A DNA stretch of 64,000 nucleotides from Micromonospora humi. GTDB taxonomy: Bacteria; Actinomycetota; Actinomycetes; Mycobacteriales; Micromonosporaceae. The stretch lies in contig NZ_FMDM01000005.1 in the NCBI RefSeq assembly GCF_900090105.1, forward strand, positions 248,001 to 312,000. Reading direction: 5' to 3'. Shown here in pieces: positions 40,505-49,154 of this stretch. Under the pieces are notes generated by a model. It was given only the letters and a program-made list of their open reading frames with translations. It was not told where the DNA came from and did no database searches. The position numbers and the translations under genes are program-made. Within the stretch, counting starts at the first letter, position 1; the number at the start of each line of letters is the position of its first letter.

Positions 40505-41934
40505 CTCTGACCCTGCGCTACGCGGCCCACAGCGACCGCGGTCTGATCCGAGACGGCAACCAGGATTCCGTCTACGCCGGACCGCGGCTGCTCGCCGTTG
40601 CCGACGGCATGGGCGGCATGGCCGCCGGTGACGTCGCCAGCAACATCGTCATCGGTGCCATGGCGCCGCTCGACGAGGACGTCCCCGGTGACGCCCTGGT
40701 CGACGCGCTCCGATCCGCCGTCGGCACCGCCAACCAGCAGCTCCGCGACACCGTGGACGCCAACCCGCAGCTGGAGGGGATGGGCACCACGCTCACCGCG
40801 ACCCTCTTCTCCGGCAGCAAGCTCGGCATGGTCCACATCGGTGACTCCCGGGCCTACCTCCTGCGCAACGGTGAGTTCGCGCAGATCACCAAGGACGACA
40901 CCTACGTCCAGATGCTCGTCGACGAGGGTCGGATCAGCGCGGAGGAGGCGAGCAGCCACCCCCAGCGCTCGCTGCTCACCCGCGCGCTCGACGGCCGCGA
41001 CGTCGACCCGGAGTACAGCGTCCGCCAGGTGCTGCCCGGCGACCGCTACCTGATCTGCTCCGACGGCCTCTCCGGCGTGGTCAGCGCGGACACCATCGGC
41101 GACACCATGCGGGAATACCCCGACCCGCAGCAGTGCGTGGAGCGGCTGGTGCAGCTCGCGCTGCGCGGCGGCGGCCCGGACAACATCACCGTGATCATCG
41201 CCGACGCGACCGACCAGGACATCGTCGAGGCGTCCCCGATCGTCGGCGGCGCCGCCGCCCGTGACCGGGGCATGGCCACGTCGGCCGACGACTCCACCCC
41301 GGCGGCCCGCGCCTCGGCGCTGTCCGCCCCGCGTCCGCCCGCTCCCGAGGAGCCGGCCGACAACCGGGACGACGAGCCCGACCAGCGTCGACGCCGGCCG
41401 CTGCGGACGGTGGCGATGGTGCTCGCGCTGGCGGTGATCGTCGGTGGCGGCGTCTTCGGCGGCTGGACCTACACCCAGCGGCAGTACTACGTCGGCGCCA
41501 CCGACGACGGTCAGCTCGCGGTCTTCCGCGGCGTGCCCGGCCAGGTCGCCGGGCTCGACCTGTCGGACGTGCACGAACGCAGCGGGTCCCGGCTCGACGA
41601 TCTCACCCTGGCCGCCCAGGAGCGGGTGAAGCAGGGCATCCAGGCCAAGAGCGAACCGGACGCCGAGCGCCGGCTGGCCGAGCTGACCAGCGACGACCCG
41701 GCCAACCCGAACCTCAAGCCGCTCTGCCCGCCCGGCCCGACGCCCGGCACGCCCGGTCCCACCCCGGTGGCGACCGCCGGCGCGCTGAGCCCGGCGGCCA
41801 CCGGCACGCCCGGGTCGCCGACCCCGGCGGCGGGCACGCCGACGCCCGCGCCGACGTTGACCATCACGCCCGACGCCGTACCCTCCGACACCGTTCCGCC
41901 GGCCGATCCCGCCGGTTGCCGGTCGCCGGAGTGA
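40501..41934 (+). CDS. pstP: PP2C-family Ser/Thr phosphatase PstP
   Basis: A 477-residue membrane phosphatase. The PP2C domain covers about 1-237 with SDRGLIRDGNQDS, VADGMGGMAAGDVAS (metal-binding Asp), HIGDSRAYLLR, SDGLSG and GGGPDNITVIIAD. A linker with acidic and arginine runs leads to one membrane helix near residues 300-322 and an extracellular domain with a Pro/Thr-rich end (PTPGTPGPTPVATAGA). It dephosphorylates PknA/PknB targets and the kinases. ATG 40501 overlaps fhaB by 4 nt. Confidence 0.95.
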   Translation: MTLTLRYAAHSDRGLIRDGNQDSVYAGPRLLAVADGMGGMAAGDVASNIVIGAMAPLDEDVPGDALVDALRSAVGTANQQLRDTVDANPQLEGMGTTLTATLFSGSKLGMVHIGDSRAYLLRNGEFAQITKDDTYVQMLVDEGRISAEEASSHPQRSLLTRALDGRDVDPEYSVRQVLPGDRYLICSDGLSGVVSADTIGDTMREYPDPQQCVERLVQLALRGGGPDNITVIIADATDQDIVEASPIVGGAAARDRGMATSADDSTPAARASALSAPRPPAPEEPADNRDDEPDQRRRRPLRTVAMVLALAVIVGGGVFGGWTYTQRQYYVGATDDGQLAVFRGVPGQVAGLDLSDVHERSGSRLDDLTLAAQERVKQGIQAKSEPDAERRLAELTSDDPANPNLKPLCPPGPTPGTPGPTPVATAGALSPAATGTPGSPTPAAGTPTPAPTLTITPDAVPSDTVPPADPAGCRSPE

Positions 41935-41962
41935 GCGCCGGCTCGATCCCGAGGACGCATCC

Positions 41963-43456
41963 GTGACCGCAGCCGCCGTACCGGCAGCCTCGCCCGCCTC
42001 GACGGGCGAGCAGTCCGGCGTACGCCTGGCCCGGTCCCGGCGTAACGCCGAGTTGTCCCTGCTCCTGCTGGCCATGGTGCTGGTGGCGGCCTACTCGGCG
42101 ATGATCGAGGCGAAGGCGCTCGACACGATCACCGGGGATTTCTGGATCCCCGCCGCCGCGCTGGGGCTGGTCTTCCTCGGCCTGCACCTGGTGATCCGGT
42201 GGCTGGCGCCGTTCGCCGACCCGGCGCTGCTGCCGGCGGTGGCGCTGCTCAACGGCATCGGGGTCGGCTTCCTGCGTCGCTTCGACCTGGCCCAGGCCGC
42301 GCCGGCGGAGCGGGAGGACCTGGCCATCTTCGCCGGCACCGGTGGCCGCCAGCTGGCCTGGACGCTCGCCTCGGTGGTGCTCGCCGCCGGGCTGCTGGCG
42401 GTCCTGCGCGACCACCGCACGCTCTCCCGCTACGCGTACACGCTGGGGCTGGCCGGCATCGTGCTGGTGATGATCCCGGCGATCCTGCCCGGCCGCTTCT
42501 CCGAGATCAACGGCGCCAAGCTCTGGATCATCGTGCCCGGGCTGGGGCAGATCCAGCCGGGTGAGTTCGCGAAGCTGGCCCTGCTCACGTTCTTCGCCTA
42601 CTACCTGGTGCGCAAGCGTGAGGTGCTCTCGCTGGCCAGCCGGCGGGTGCTCGGGATCGACTTCCCGCGTGGGCGGGATCTCGGCCCGGTCCTGGTGGTC
42701 TGGCTGATCAGCCTCATGGTGCTGGTCTTCGAGAAGGACCTGGGCACGTCGCTGCTCTACTTCGGCATGTTCGTGGTGACGCTCTACATCGCCACCGAGC
42801 GGGTCAGCTGGCTGCTCATCGGTCTGCTCCTGTTCTTCGGCGGCGCCTACCTCGCCTATGTGCTGGGCAGCACGGTGGGTGGACCGTTCGCCAACTTCTA
42901 CGACCGGGCGCAGATCTGGCTCGACCCGTTCGCCGAGCCGTACGACCGGGGTTACCAACTCGTCCAGGGTCTGCTGACGTTGGGCACCGGCGGCCTCTTC
43001 GGCGCCGGGCCGGGCGGCGGCCAGCCGACGCTGCTGCCCGAGGTGCAGACCGACTTCATCTTCGCCGGCATCGGTGAGGAGATCGGCCTGTTCGGTCTCT
43101 CCGCGCTGCTGGTGGTCTATCTGCTGATCGTCGAGCGGGGCCTGCGCGCCGCGCTGGCGGTGCGGGACTCGTTCGGCAAGCTGCTCGCCGGCGGTCTGGC
43201 GTTCACCCTGGGGCTCCAGGTCTTCGTCATCGTCGGCGGCATCAGCAAGCTCATTCCGCTGACCGGCCAGACCACTCCGTTCCTCTCCGCCGGTGGCTCC
43301 TCGCTGATGGCGAACTGGCTGCTGATCGCGGTGCTGCTGCGGGTCTCCGACGGTGCCCGCCGGCCGGTGACCGGCGGTCGCGGCCCGGCGGCCCGGCCCG
43401 CCGGGGGTCCGCCCGAGCAGTTGCACGGCGCCCCCACGGAGGTGATCCGGCCGTGA
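41963..43456 (+). CDS. rodA: SEDS peptidoglycan polymerase RodA/FtsW family
   Basis: A 497-residue polytopic membrane protein with about ten hydrophobic segments. SEDS signatures are NGAKLWIIVPGLGQIQPGEFAKLALLTFFAYYL, EKDLGTSLLYFGMFVVTLYIAT, DFIFAGIGEEIGLFG and SKLIPLTGQTTPFLSAGGSSLMANWLLI. SEDS enzymes polymerise lipid II. It couples with PBP2-like PbpA, the next gene (GTGA overlap). GTG 41963 has GAGGAC upstream. The C-terminus has a Gly/Pro-rich tail. The RodA name follows gene order; FtsW of other clusters is similar. Confidence 0.93.
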   Translation: MTAAAVPAASPASTGEQSGVRLARSRRNAELSLLLLAMVLVAAYSAMIEAKALDTITGDFWIPAAALGLVFLGLHLVIRWLAPFADPALLPAVALLNGIGVGFLRRFDLAQAAPAEREDLAIFAGTGGRQLAWTLASVVLAAGLLAVLRDHRTLSRYAYTLGLAGIVLVMIPAILPGRFSEINGAKLWIIVPGLGQIQPGEFAKLALLTFFAYYLVRKREVLSLASRRVLGIDFPRGRDLGPVLVVWLISLMVLVFEKDLGTSLLYFGMFVVTLYIATERVSWLLIGLLLFFGGAYLAYVLGSTVGGPFANFYDRAQIWLDPFAEPYDRGYQLVQGLLTLGTGGLFGAGPGGGQPTLLPEVQTDFIFAGIGEEIGLFGLSALLVVYLLIVERGLRAALAVRDSFGKLLAGGLAFTLGLQVFVIVGGISKLIPLTGQTTPFLSAGGSSLMANWLLIAVLLRVSDGARRPVTGGRGPAARPAGGPPEQLHGAPTEVIRP

Positions 43457-44958
43457 ACGCACCCCTGCGCCGCGTCGGTGTGGTCGTGATGATCCTGTTC
43501 GGGTTGCTCTTCGCGAACCTCAACTGGATCCAGGCCTACAAGGCCGACGAATACCGCACCAGCGACTACAACGGTCGGGTCCAGGTCGCCGAGTACGACC
43601 GCAAGCGCGGCAACATCGAGGTCGGCGGCACCGCGTACGCGTTGAGCAAGGAGACCGGCGGGGAGCTGAAGTACCTGCGTACCTACCCCGAGGGGGAGAT
43701 GTACGCGCACGTGCTCGGCTGGAAGCCGGTCAACGGCAGCGCGAGCGGCATCGAGCGGGTGGAGAACGACTTCCTCGCCGGCACCAGCGACGCGCTCATC
43801 GCCAACCGCATCAAGGACATGTTCACCGGTGACGAGACCGGTGGCGGCAACGTGCTGCTGACGCTCTCCAAGCGGGCGCAGGAGGCGGCGTACAAGCAGC
43901 TCAACGACAACCAGGTCGGGGCGAAGAAGGGCGCGGCGATCGCGATCGACCCGCGGACCGGCGCGGTCCAGGCGCTGGTCTCGATGCCGAGCTTCGACCC
44001 GAATCCGCTGGCCAGCCACTCCAGCGCGGAGGCCGACCGGGCCTACAACGCGTTGGAGAAGGACAAGGACCGACCGCTGGCCAACCGGGCGCTCGCCGAG
44101 ACGCTGCCGCCGGGCTCCACCTTCAAGATCGTCATGGCTGCCGCCGCACTGGAGAACGGCATCGGCCAGCAGACCCAGATCCCGGCCGGGGCGAGCTACA
44201 CCCCGCCGACCTCCGGGTCGCCGATCAAGAACGCGGCGCCGTCGATCTGCCCCGAGTCGCAGGTGACCCTGCGGGAGGCGGTGACCGAGTCCTGCAACAC
44301 CGGCTTCGCGCAGCTCGGCGTGCGACTCGGCGCGGACAAGGTGAAGGAGAAGGCGCGGCAGTTCGGCTTCGAGCAGGAGGACCTCACGGTCGGCCAGACC
44401 GGCGACGGTGGCCTGCCGGTGGCGGCCAGCCGGACCGGCGACATGCAGAACCCGGACGGCAGCACCGACCCGGCCGCGCTGGCGCAGTCGTCGATCGGGC
44501 AGAACAACGTGCGGATGACGCCGTTGCAGGGCGCGCTGATCGCCGCCGCGGTCGCCAACGGCGGCAGCCAGATGCGCCCGTACCTCGTGAAGCAGCTCCT
44601 CGGGCCGGACCGGACCACGGTCTACGACGCCGCCAAGCCGCGTGAGCTGCGGCGGCCGGTCAGCGGCCAGGTCGCCGCGGACCTGCGCTCCATGATGCAG
44701 AACGTGGTGAAGGAGGGCACCGGCCGCCGAGCCGACATCGACGGCTTCGTGGTCGGTGGCAAGACCGGCACCGCCCAGTCCGGCCCGGACACGCCGGACC
44801 ACGGCTGGTTCATCGGCTTCGCCATGGACAAGGACGGCACCCCGCTCTCCGCCGTCTGTGTGGAGTTGGAGCAGGCCGGCAGCGGCGGCAGCGCCGAGGC
44901 GGCCCGGATCGCCGGCCGGATCATGGCGGCGGCCATCGCGGACTCCGGGAGGCGCTGA
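43453..44958 (+). CDS. pbpA: Class B penicillin-binding protein PbpA
   Basis: A 501-residue transpeptidase anchored by one N-terminal helix (RRVGVVVMILFGLLFANLNW). The dimerisation/allosteric domain lies at about 35-150. The penicillin-binding domain has SxxK as STFK (Ser222, Lys225), SxN as SCN (Ser280-Asn282) and KTGT (Lys437-Gly439). It cross-links peptidoglycan at sites of growth together with the RodA/FtsW partner encoded just upstream. GTG 43453 overlaps that gene by 4 nt. The gene order matches mycobacterial pbpA. Confidence 0.95.
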   Translation: MNAPLRRVGVVVMILFGLLFANLNWIQAYKADEYRTSDYNGRVQVAEYDRKRGNIEVGGTAYALSKETGGELKYLRTYPEGEMYAHVLGWKPVNGSASGIERVENDFLAGTSDALIANRIKDMFTGDETGGGNVLLTLSKRAQEAAYKQLNDNQVGAKKGAAIAIDPRTGAVQALVSMPSFDPNPLASHSSAEADRAYNALEKDKDRPLANRALAETLPPGSTFKIVMAAAALENGIGQQTQIPAGASYTPPTSGSPIKNAAPSICPESQVTLREAVTESCNTGFAQLGVRLGADKVKEKARQFGFEQEDLTVGQTGDGGLPVAASRTGDMQNPDGSTDPAALAQSSIGQNNVRMTPLQGALIAAAVANGGSQMRPYLVKQLLGPDRTTVYDAAKPRELRRPVSGQVAADLRSMMQNVVKEGTGRRADIDGFVVGGKTGTAQSGPDTPDHGWFIGFAMDKDGTPLSAVCVELEQAGSGGSAEAARIAGRIMAAAIADSGRR

Positions 44959-44959
44959 C

Positions 44960-46330
44960 GTGCTCAGCCCGGGGGTGCAGCTCGGCAACCGCTACCGGCT
45001 CGACGAACGGATCGCCAGCGGTGGCATGGGCGACGTGTGGCGCGGCACCGACCAGGTGCTGGGCCGTACGGTCGCGGTCAAGAGCCTGCTGCCGGCGCTG
45101 CTCGACGAGCCGGGCTTCGCCGAGCGGTTCCGCGGTGAGGCCCGGACGATGGCCACCATCAACCACCCGGGCGTGGTCGACGTCTACGACTTCGGCAGCG
45201 ACCAGCAGATCGCGTTCCTGGTCATGGAATACGTGGAGGGCGACGCGCTCTCCGCCACCCTCGGCCGGGTCGGCCGGCTCACCCCGGCCCGCACCATGGC
45301 GCTGCTGGCCCAGGCCGCCGACGCGTTGCACGCGGCGCACGAGAAGGGCATCGTGCACCGCGACGTGAAGCCCGGCAACCTGCTGGTCCGGCCGAACGGC
45401 ACGCTGGTGCTCACCGACTTCGGCATCGCCCGCTCGGAGCTGGTCGGCCAGCTCACCGCCGCCGGCTCGGTGCTCGGCACCGCCTCGTACATCTCTCCCG
45501 AGCAGGCCACCGGCGCGGTCGCCACCCCCGCCTCGGACGTCTACGCCCTCGGCGTGGTCGCCTACCAGTGCCTCGCCGGCCGGCGCCCCTTCGAGGGCGA
45601 CAATCCCCTCGAGATCGCCATGAAGCACGTGCGGGACAATCCCCGGGCGCTGCCCGCCGACATCCCGCCGCAGGTGCGGGCGATCGTCGAACGGGCCATG
45701 GCGAAGGACCCGAAGGCCCGCTGGCCCAGCGCCGCCGCGTTGGCGAGCGTGGCCCGGCAGGCGAAGCTCGTCCTCTCCCAGCAGGCGCGCGGTGGCCGCC
45801 CGATCTCCGGCGTACCCGCCTCCCCGGCCGCGCCCGCCGCGCGGGCGCAGGTGCCGACCGCGGCGCCCCGCCCACAGCCGCCGCGACCGCCGGTGACGCC
45901 GGCCCGCCCGCCGGTCGGGCCGCGCCCGACCATGGTCGCGCATCCCGCCCCGCAGGCCCGCCCACCGGTGGCCCCGCGCGGCGCGGCGCCGGTTCCGCAA
46001 CCGCGCCCCCCGCACAACCCCCTGGGGTACGCTCGCCCGCCGGCCGCGCCACCGCCGGCACCGCCCCGCCGCTCGCGTTCCGGGCTCTGGACCACCGCGA
46101 TCCTGGTGGCCGTGCTGGTCATCCTCTGCTCGGGCGTGATCTCGTTCTGGTACCGGAAGTACGTGGCCGACGCCGCGGGCGCACCCGGTTCCGGGAGTGT
46201 GAGCGTGACCTCCGGCGCGGTGCGGGCGTACGGGGGCGACTATCCGGTCCGCACGTCGTACCGTCGTGAGGTACGCCTCCAGCCGGCCGACGGCGGTATG
46301 ACGACGAGCGAAGGACGAGAGACGCGATGA
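44960..46330 (+). CDS. pknA: Ser/Thr protein kinase PknA
   Basis: A 456-residue eukaryotic-type kinase. The Gly-rich loop is ASGGMGDVW, the ATP Lys is Lys41 (VAVKSLL), the catalytic loop HRDVKPGN has Asp135, the DFG is at 153-155, and the activation segment ends SYISPEQA. A long Pro/Arg-rich linker (PPRPPVTPARPPVGPRP) leads to one membrane helix (LWTTAILVAVLVILCSGVISFW) and a short extracellular tail. It phosphorylates cell-division and cell-wall proteins; FHA proteins in the operon read the mark. GTG 44960 begins 1 nt after pbpA; GGGAGG lies 7 nt before it. Confidence 0.95.
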   Translation: MLSPGVQLGNRYRLDERIASGGMGDVWRGTDQVLGRTVAVKSLLPALLDEPGFAERFRGEARTMATINHPGVVDVYDFGSDQQIAFLVMEYVEGDALSATLGRVGRLTPARTMALLAQAADALHAAHEKGIVHRDVKPGNLLVRPNGTLVLTDFGIARSELVGQLTAAGSVLGTASYISPEQATGAVATPASDVYALGVVAYQCLAGRRPFEGDNPLEIAMKHVRDNPRALPADIPPQVRAIVERAMAKDPKARWPSAAALASVARQAKLVLSQQARGGRPISGVPASPAAPAARAQVPTAAPRPQPPRPPVTPARPPVGPRPTMVAHPAPQARPPVAPRGAAPVPQPRPPHNPLGYARPPAAPPPAPPRRSRSGLWTTAILVAVLVILCSGVISFWYRKYVADAAGAPGSGSVSVTSGAVRAYGGDYPVRTSYRREVRLQPADGGMTTSEGRETR

Positions 46331-48144
46331 CAGCGCAGGCCCGCCTGCTCGGTGGCAGGTACCAGGTCGGCGAGCTGCTGGGCTACGGCGGCATGGCGGA
46401 GGTGCACCGCGGTCGCGATCTCCGGCTCGGGCGGGACGTCGCGATCAAGATGCTCCGTGCCGACCTGGCCCGCGACGCCACCTTCCAGATGCGGTTCCGC
46501 CGGGAGGCGCAGAACGCCGCCTCGCTCAACCACCCGGCCATCGTCGCCGTCTACGACACCGGCGAGGAGACCGCCCCGACCGGCGAGACGCTGCCGTTCA
46601 TCGTGATGGAGTTCGTCAACGGGCGGACCCTGAAGGAGGTCCTCGGCGTCGAGGGGCGGCTCCAGCCGCGCCGGGCGTTGGAGATCTGCGCCGACATGTG
46701 CGCGGCGCTGGAGTTCAGCCACCGGCACGGCATCATCCACCGGGACATCAAGCCCGGCAACGTGATGCTCACCCAGACCGGCCAGGTCAAGGTGATGGAC
46801 TTCGGCATCGCCCGGGCGCTGGCCAGCGGCGCCACCACGATGACGCAGACCAGCGCGGTCATCGGCACGGCGCAATACCTCTCCCCGGAGCAGGCGCGTG
46901 GCGAGGCGGTCGACGCCCGGTCCGACGTCTACGCGGCCGGGTGCGTGCTGTTCGAGTTGCTCTGCGGGCACCCGCCGTTCGTCGGGGACAGCCCGGTCAG
47001 CGTCGCCTACCAGCACGTGCGGGAGCAGCCGCCGACGCCGAGCACGATCAACCCGGACGTCAACGCCGCGGTCGACGCGATCGTGTTGAAGGCGCTCTCC
47101 AAGAACCCGCTCAACCGCTACCAGAGCGCCGGTGAGATGCGGGCGGACCTGCTCCGCGCCGCCGCCGGCCGGCCGGTGCTGGCCACCCCGGTGCTGCCCA
47201 CCGAGGAGACCATGCCGATGGCGGCCGCCGCGGGCGGCTACCAGGCGGCGCAGCAGACCCAGATGATGGGCCCGCAGACCCGGCAGCAGGCGCCGGCCCG
47301 GGTCGGTGACCCGCGCAAGCGCCGGACCTCCTCCTGGGTCATCGCCACGTTCGCCGCGCTCGGCGTGCTCGCGGTGATCGCGTTGGGCACGGCGCTCTGG
47401 CTCAACCAGTCCGGGGCCGAGAAGGTCTCCGTGCCGCAGCTGGTGGACCGTACGCAGGCCGACGCGCAGACCGCGCTCACCCAGGCCGGCCTGCGCTTCG
47501 CCGCCGGTGCCCCGGTCAAGGACACCGAGTGCAAGAAGGGGACTGTCGTCGGGCAGAACCCGCCGTTCGGCCAGCGGGTGGAGAAGAACACCGCGGTCAC
47601 GGTCCAGGTCTGCGCCGGCCCGGACGACGTCACCATCCCGCCGAACCTGACCGGCGGCACCTACACCAGCGTGAAGGCGCAACTGGAGAACCTCGGGCTC
47701 GACGTCGATCGCAAGGACGTCACCAGCGGGGCCCCGGAGGGCCAGGTGGTCAACGTGTCGCCCAAGGAGGGCAGCACGGTGGCCCCGAAGACGAAGGTGA
47801 CCCTCGAGGTCTCCAAGGGCAATCTCACCGAGGTGCCGGACGTGCGCGGCTTCACCGAGGACCAGGCGAAGAAGCAGCTCAAGAACGCCGGCTACAACGT
47901 CCGGGTAATCGACGGCGAAGAGGTCGAGCCGGCCCAGGCGGGCAAGGTGAGCGGCCAGTCGCCGTCGGCCGGGAAGAAGCTGGCCAAGGGTGAGACCGTG
48001 ACCATCGAGGTCGACGTACCGCTGCCCGAGGAGACGCCCAGCGAGACGCCGAGCGGCACCCCCAGCGCGACGCCGACCACGCCCGGCGGCGGCGGTGGCG
48101 GCTTCCCGTTCCCGACCGTCCCGCCGGCGCGCAGCAACGGCTGA
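46327..48144 (+). CDS. pknB: Ser/Thr protein kinase PknB with three PASTA domains
   Basis: A 605-residue receptor kinase. The Gly loop is LGYGGMAEVHRG, Lys41 binds ATP, the catalytic HRDIKPGN has Asp140, DFG is at 158-160, and the activation loop has SGATTMTQTSAVIGTAQYLSPEQA with phospho-acceptor Thr residues. A juxtamembrane linker and one helix (about 337-358, VIATFAALGVLAVIALGTALWL) are followed by three PASTA modules (about 367-433, 434-500 and 501-565) and a Thr/Pro/Gly tail. PASTA modules bind muropeptides and lipid II. ATG 46327 overlaps pknA by 4 nt. A terminator follows. Confidence 0.96.
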   Translation: MTAQARLLGGRYQVGELLGYGGMAEVHRGRDLRLGRDVAIKMLRADLARDATFQMRFRREAQNAASLNHPAIVAVYDTGEETAPTGETLPFIVMEFVNGRTLKEVLGVEGRLQPRRALEICADMCAALEFSHRHGIIHRDIKPGNVMLTQTGQVKVMDFGIARALASGATTMTQTSAVIGTAQYLSPEQARGEAVDARSDVYAAGCVLFELLCGHPPFVGDSPVSVAYQHVREQPPTPSTINPDVNAAVDAIVLKALSKNPLNRYQSAGEMRADLLRAAAGRPVLATPVLPTEETMPMAAAAGGYQAAQQTQMMGPQTRQQAPARVGDPRKRRTSSWVIATFAALGVLAVIALGTALWLNQSGAEKVSVPQLVDRTQADAQTALTQAGLRFAAGAPVKDTECKKGTVVGQNPPFGQRVEKNTAVTVQVCAGPDDVTIPPNLTGGTYTSVKAQLENLGLDVDRKDVTSGAPEGQVVNVSPKEGSTVAPKTKVTLEVSKGNLTEVPDVRGFTEDQAKKQLKNAGYNVRVIDGEEVEPAQAGKVSGQSPSAGKKLAKGETVTIEVDVPLPEETPSETPSGTPSATPTTPGGGGGGFPFPTVPPARSNG

Positions 48145-48165
48145 CCGCCCTCGACGCGGACGCGA

Positions 48166-48199
48166 ACGTGGCGGTGCCCCCACCGGGGTGCCGCCACGT
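48166..48199. terminator. Bidirectional terminator after pknB
   Basis: ACGTGGCGG (48166-48174) pairs with CCGCCACGT (48191-48199); the stem continues inward with two mismatches and four pairs. It lies between pknB (ends 48144) and the convergent glutamine amidotransferase gene (ends 48215). Confidence 0.75.
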
Positions 48200-48214
48200 G
48201 GCGTTTCCGGGTGG

Positions 48215-48865
48215 TCAGGCCGTGGCGAAGGCGGCCCGGCGGCGCGCGTCGACCTCGGCGGCCAGCTCCGGCGCACGCTCCAGCGCCGCCGGGAAGCCAC
48301 AGGTGGCGAGCCAGTTCGCCAGCATCAGGTGACCGCCCTCGGTCAGCACCGACTCGGGGTGGAACTGGACGCCCTCGATCGGCAGCGTCCGGTGCCGCAT
48401 CGCCATCACCACGCCGGAGGCGGTCCGGCCGGTGACCTCCAGCTCGTCCGGGAGCGTCTCGGGGAGCACTGCGAGCGAGTGGTAGCGGGTGGCGGTGAAC
48501 GGGTCGGGCAGGCCGGCCAGCACGCCGACGCCCTGGTGGCGTACCTCGGAGGTCTTGCCGTGCAGCAGCTCCGGCGCCCGGGTGACGGTGGCGCCGAACG
48601 CCTCGCCGATGGCCTGGTGGCCGAGGCAGACGCCGAAGAGGGGGAGCGTGCCGGCGTACTCGCGGATCACGTCCAGGCAGATGCCGGCGCGGTCCGGGCT
48701 GCCCGGACCGGGTGAGAGCAGCACCCCGGCCGCGCCGACCCGGCCGACCTCGGCCACGTCGATCTCGTCGTTGCGGCGGACCTCGCAGTCCACGCCGAGC
48801 TGGCCGAGATATTGCACCAGGTTGAAGACGAACGAGTCGTAGTTGTCGATCACCAGGACGCGCAT
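48215..48865 (-). CDS. Aminodeoxychorismate/anthranilate synthase component II (class I glutamine amidotransferase)
   Basis: A 216-residue glutamine amidotransferase that releases ammonia for the chorismate-using partner. It shows VIDNYDSFVFNLVQYL, SPGPGSPDRAGI, the nucleophile elbow FGVCLGHQAIGEA with Cys80, and the His/Glu pair in GVQFHPESVL. It could serve PabA (folate) or TrpG (tryptophan); no chorismate-binding partner is in the window, and in related genomes this position near pknB carries the PabA-like copy. ATG 48865 is the accepted start. It is last in the sortase operon, 4 nt after the upstream stop. Confidence 0.92.
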   Translation of the reverse strand: MRVLVIDNYDSFVFNLVQYLGQLGVDCEVRRNDEIDVAEVGRVGAAGVLLSPGPGSPDRAGICLDVIREYAGTLPLFGVCLGHQAIGEAFGATVTRAPELLHGKTSEVRHQGVGVLAGLPDPFTATRYHSLAVLPETLPDELEVTGRTASGVVMAMRHRTLPIEGVQFHPESVLTEGGHLMLANWLATCGFPAALERAPELAAEVDARRRAAFATA

Positions 48866-48869
48866 CGGG

Positions 48870-49151
48870 TCACCTGTTCGGGGCGGAGGGCGGGGCGTTG
48901 TTCGTCTCGGTGCTGTAGGGCAGTTCCTCGTCCTCGGCCGGCTGCCCGGTCGGGTCGGTGAGCTCTCCGGAGCGGCCGCCCGGCTCACCGGCGGGCTGCT
49001 CGACCTGTACGTCGTCGAAGGGCAGCAGCGGCTCGGCCCACGGGAAGACCACGAGCCAGAGCAGGGCGACAGTGGCGGTGGCCAGCAGCACCGAACCGAT
49101 CAGCTTGCCGGGCAGCCCGAGGGGCAGTTTCCGCCAGATCCACGAGTACAC
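48870..49151 (-). CDS. Small single-pass membrane protein in the sortase operon
   Basis: A 93-residue protein (VYSWIWRKLPLGLPGKLIGSVLLATATVALLWLVVF) with one helix at about 15-38 and an acidic, Pro/Thr/Gly-rich outer tail (LPFDDVQVEQPAGEPGG...NNAPPSAPNR). It lies 3 nt downstream of the class E sortase stop and 4 nt before the glutamine amidotransferase, so it is co-transcribed. No LPxTG-like motif is present. It is probably an accessory component of the envelope; function unknown. Confidence 0.75.
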   Translation of the reverse strand: MYSWIWRKLPLGLPGKLIGSVLLATATVALLWLVVFPWAEPLLPFDDVQVEQPAGEPGGRSGELTDPTGQPAEDEELPYSTETNNAPPSAPNR

Positions 49152-49154
49152 GGC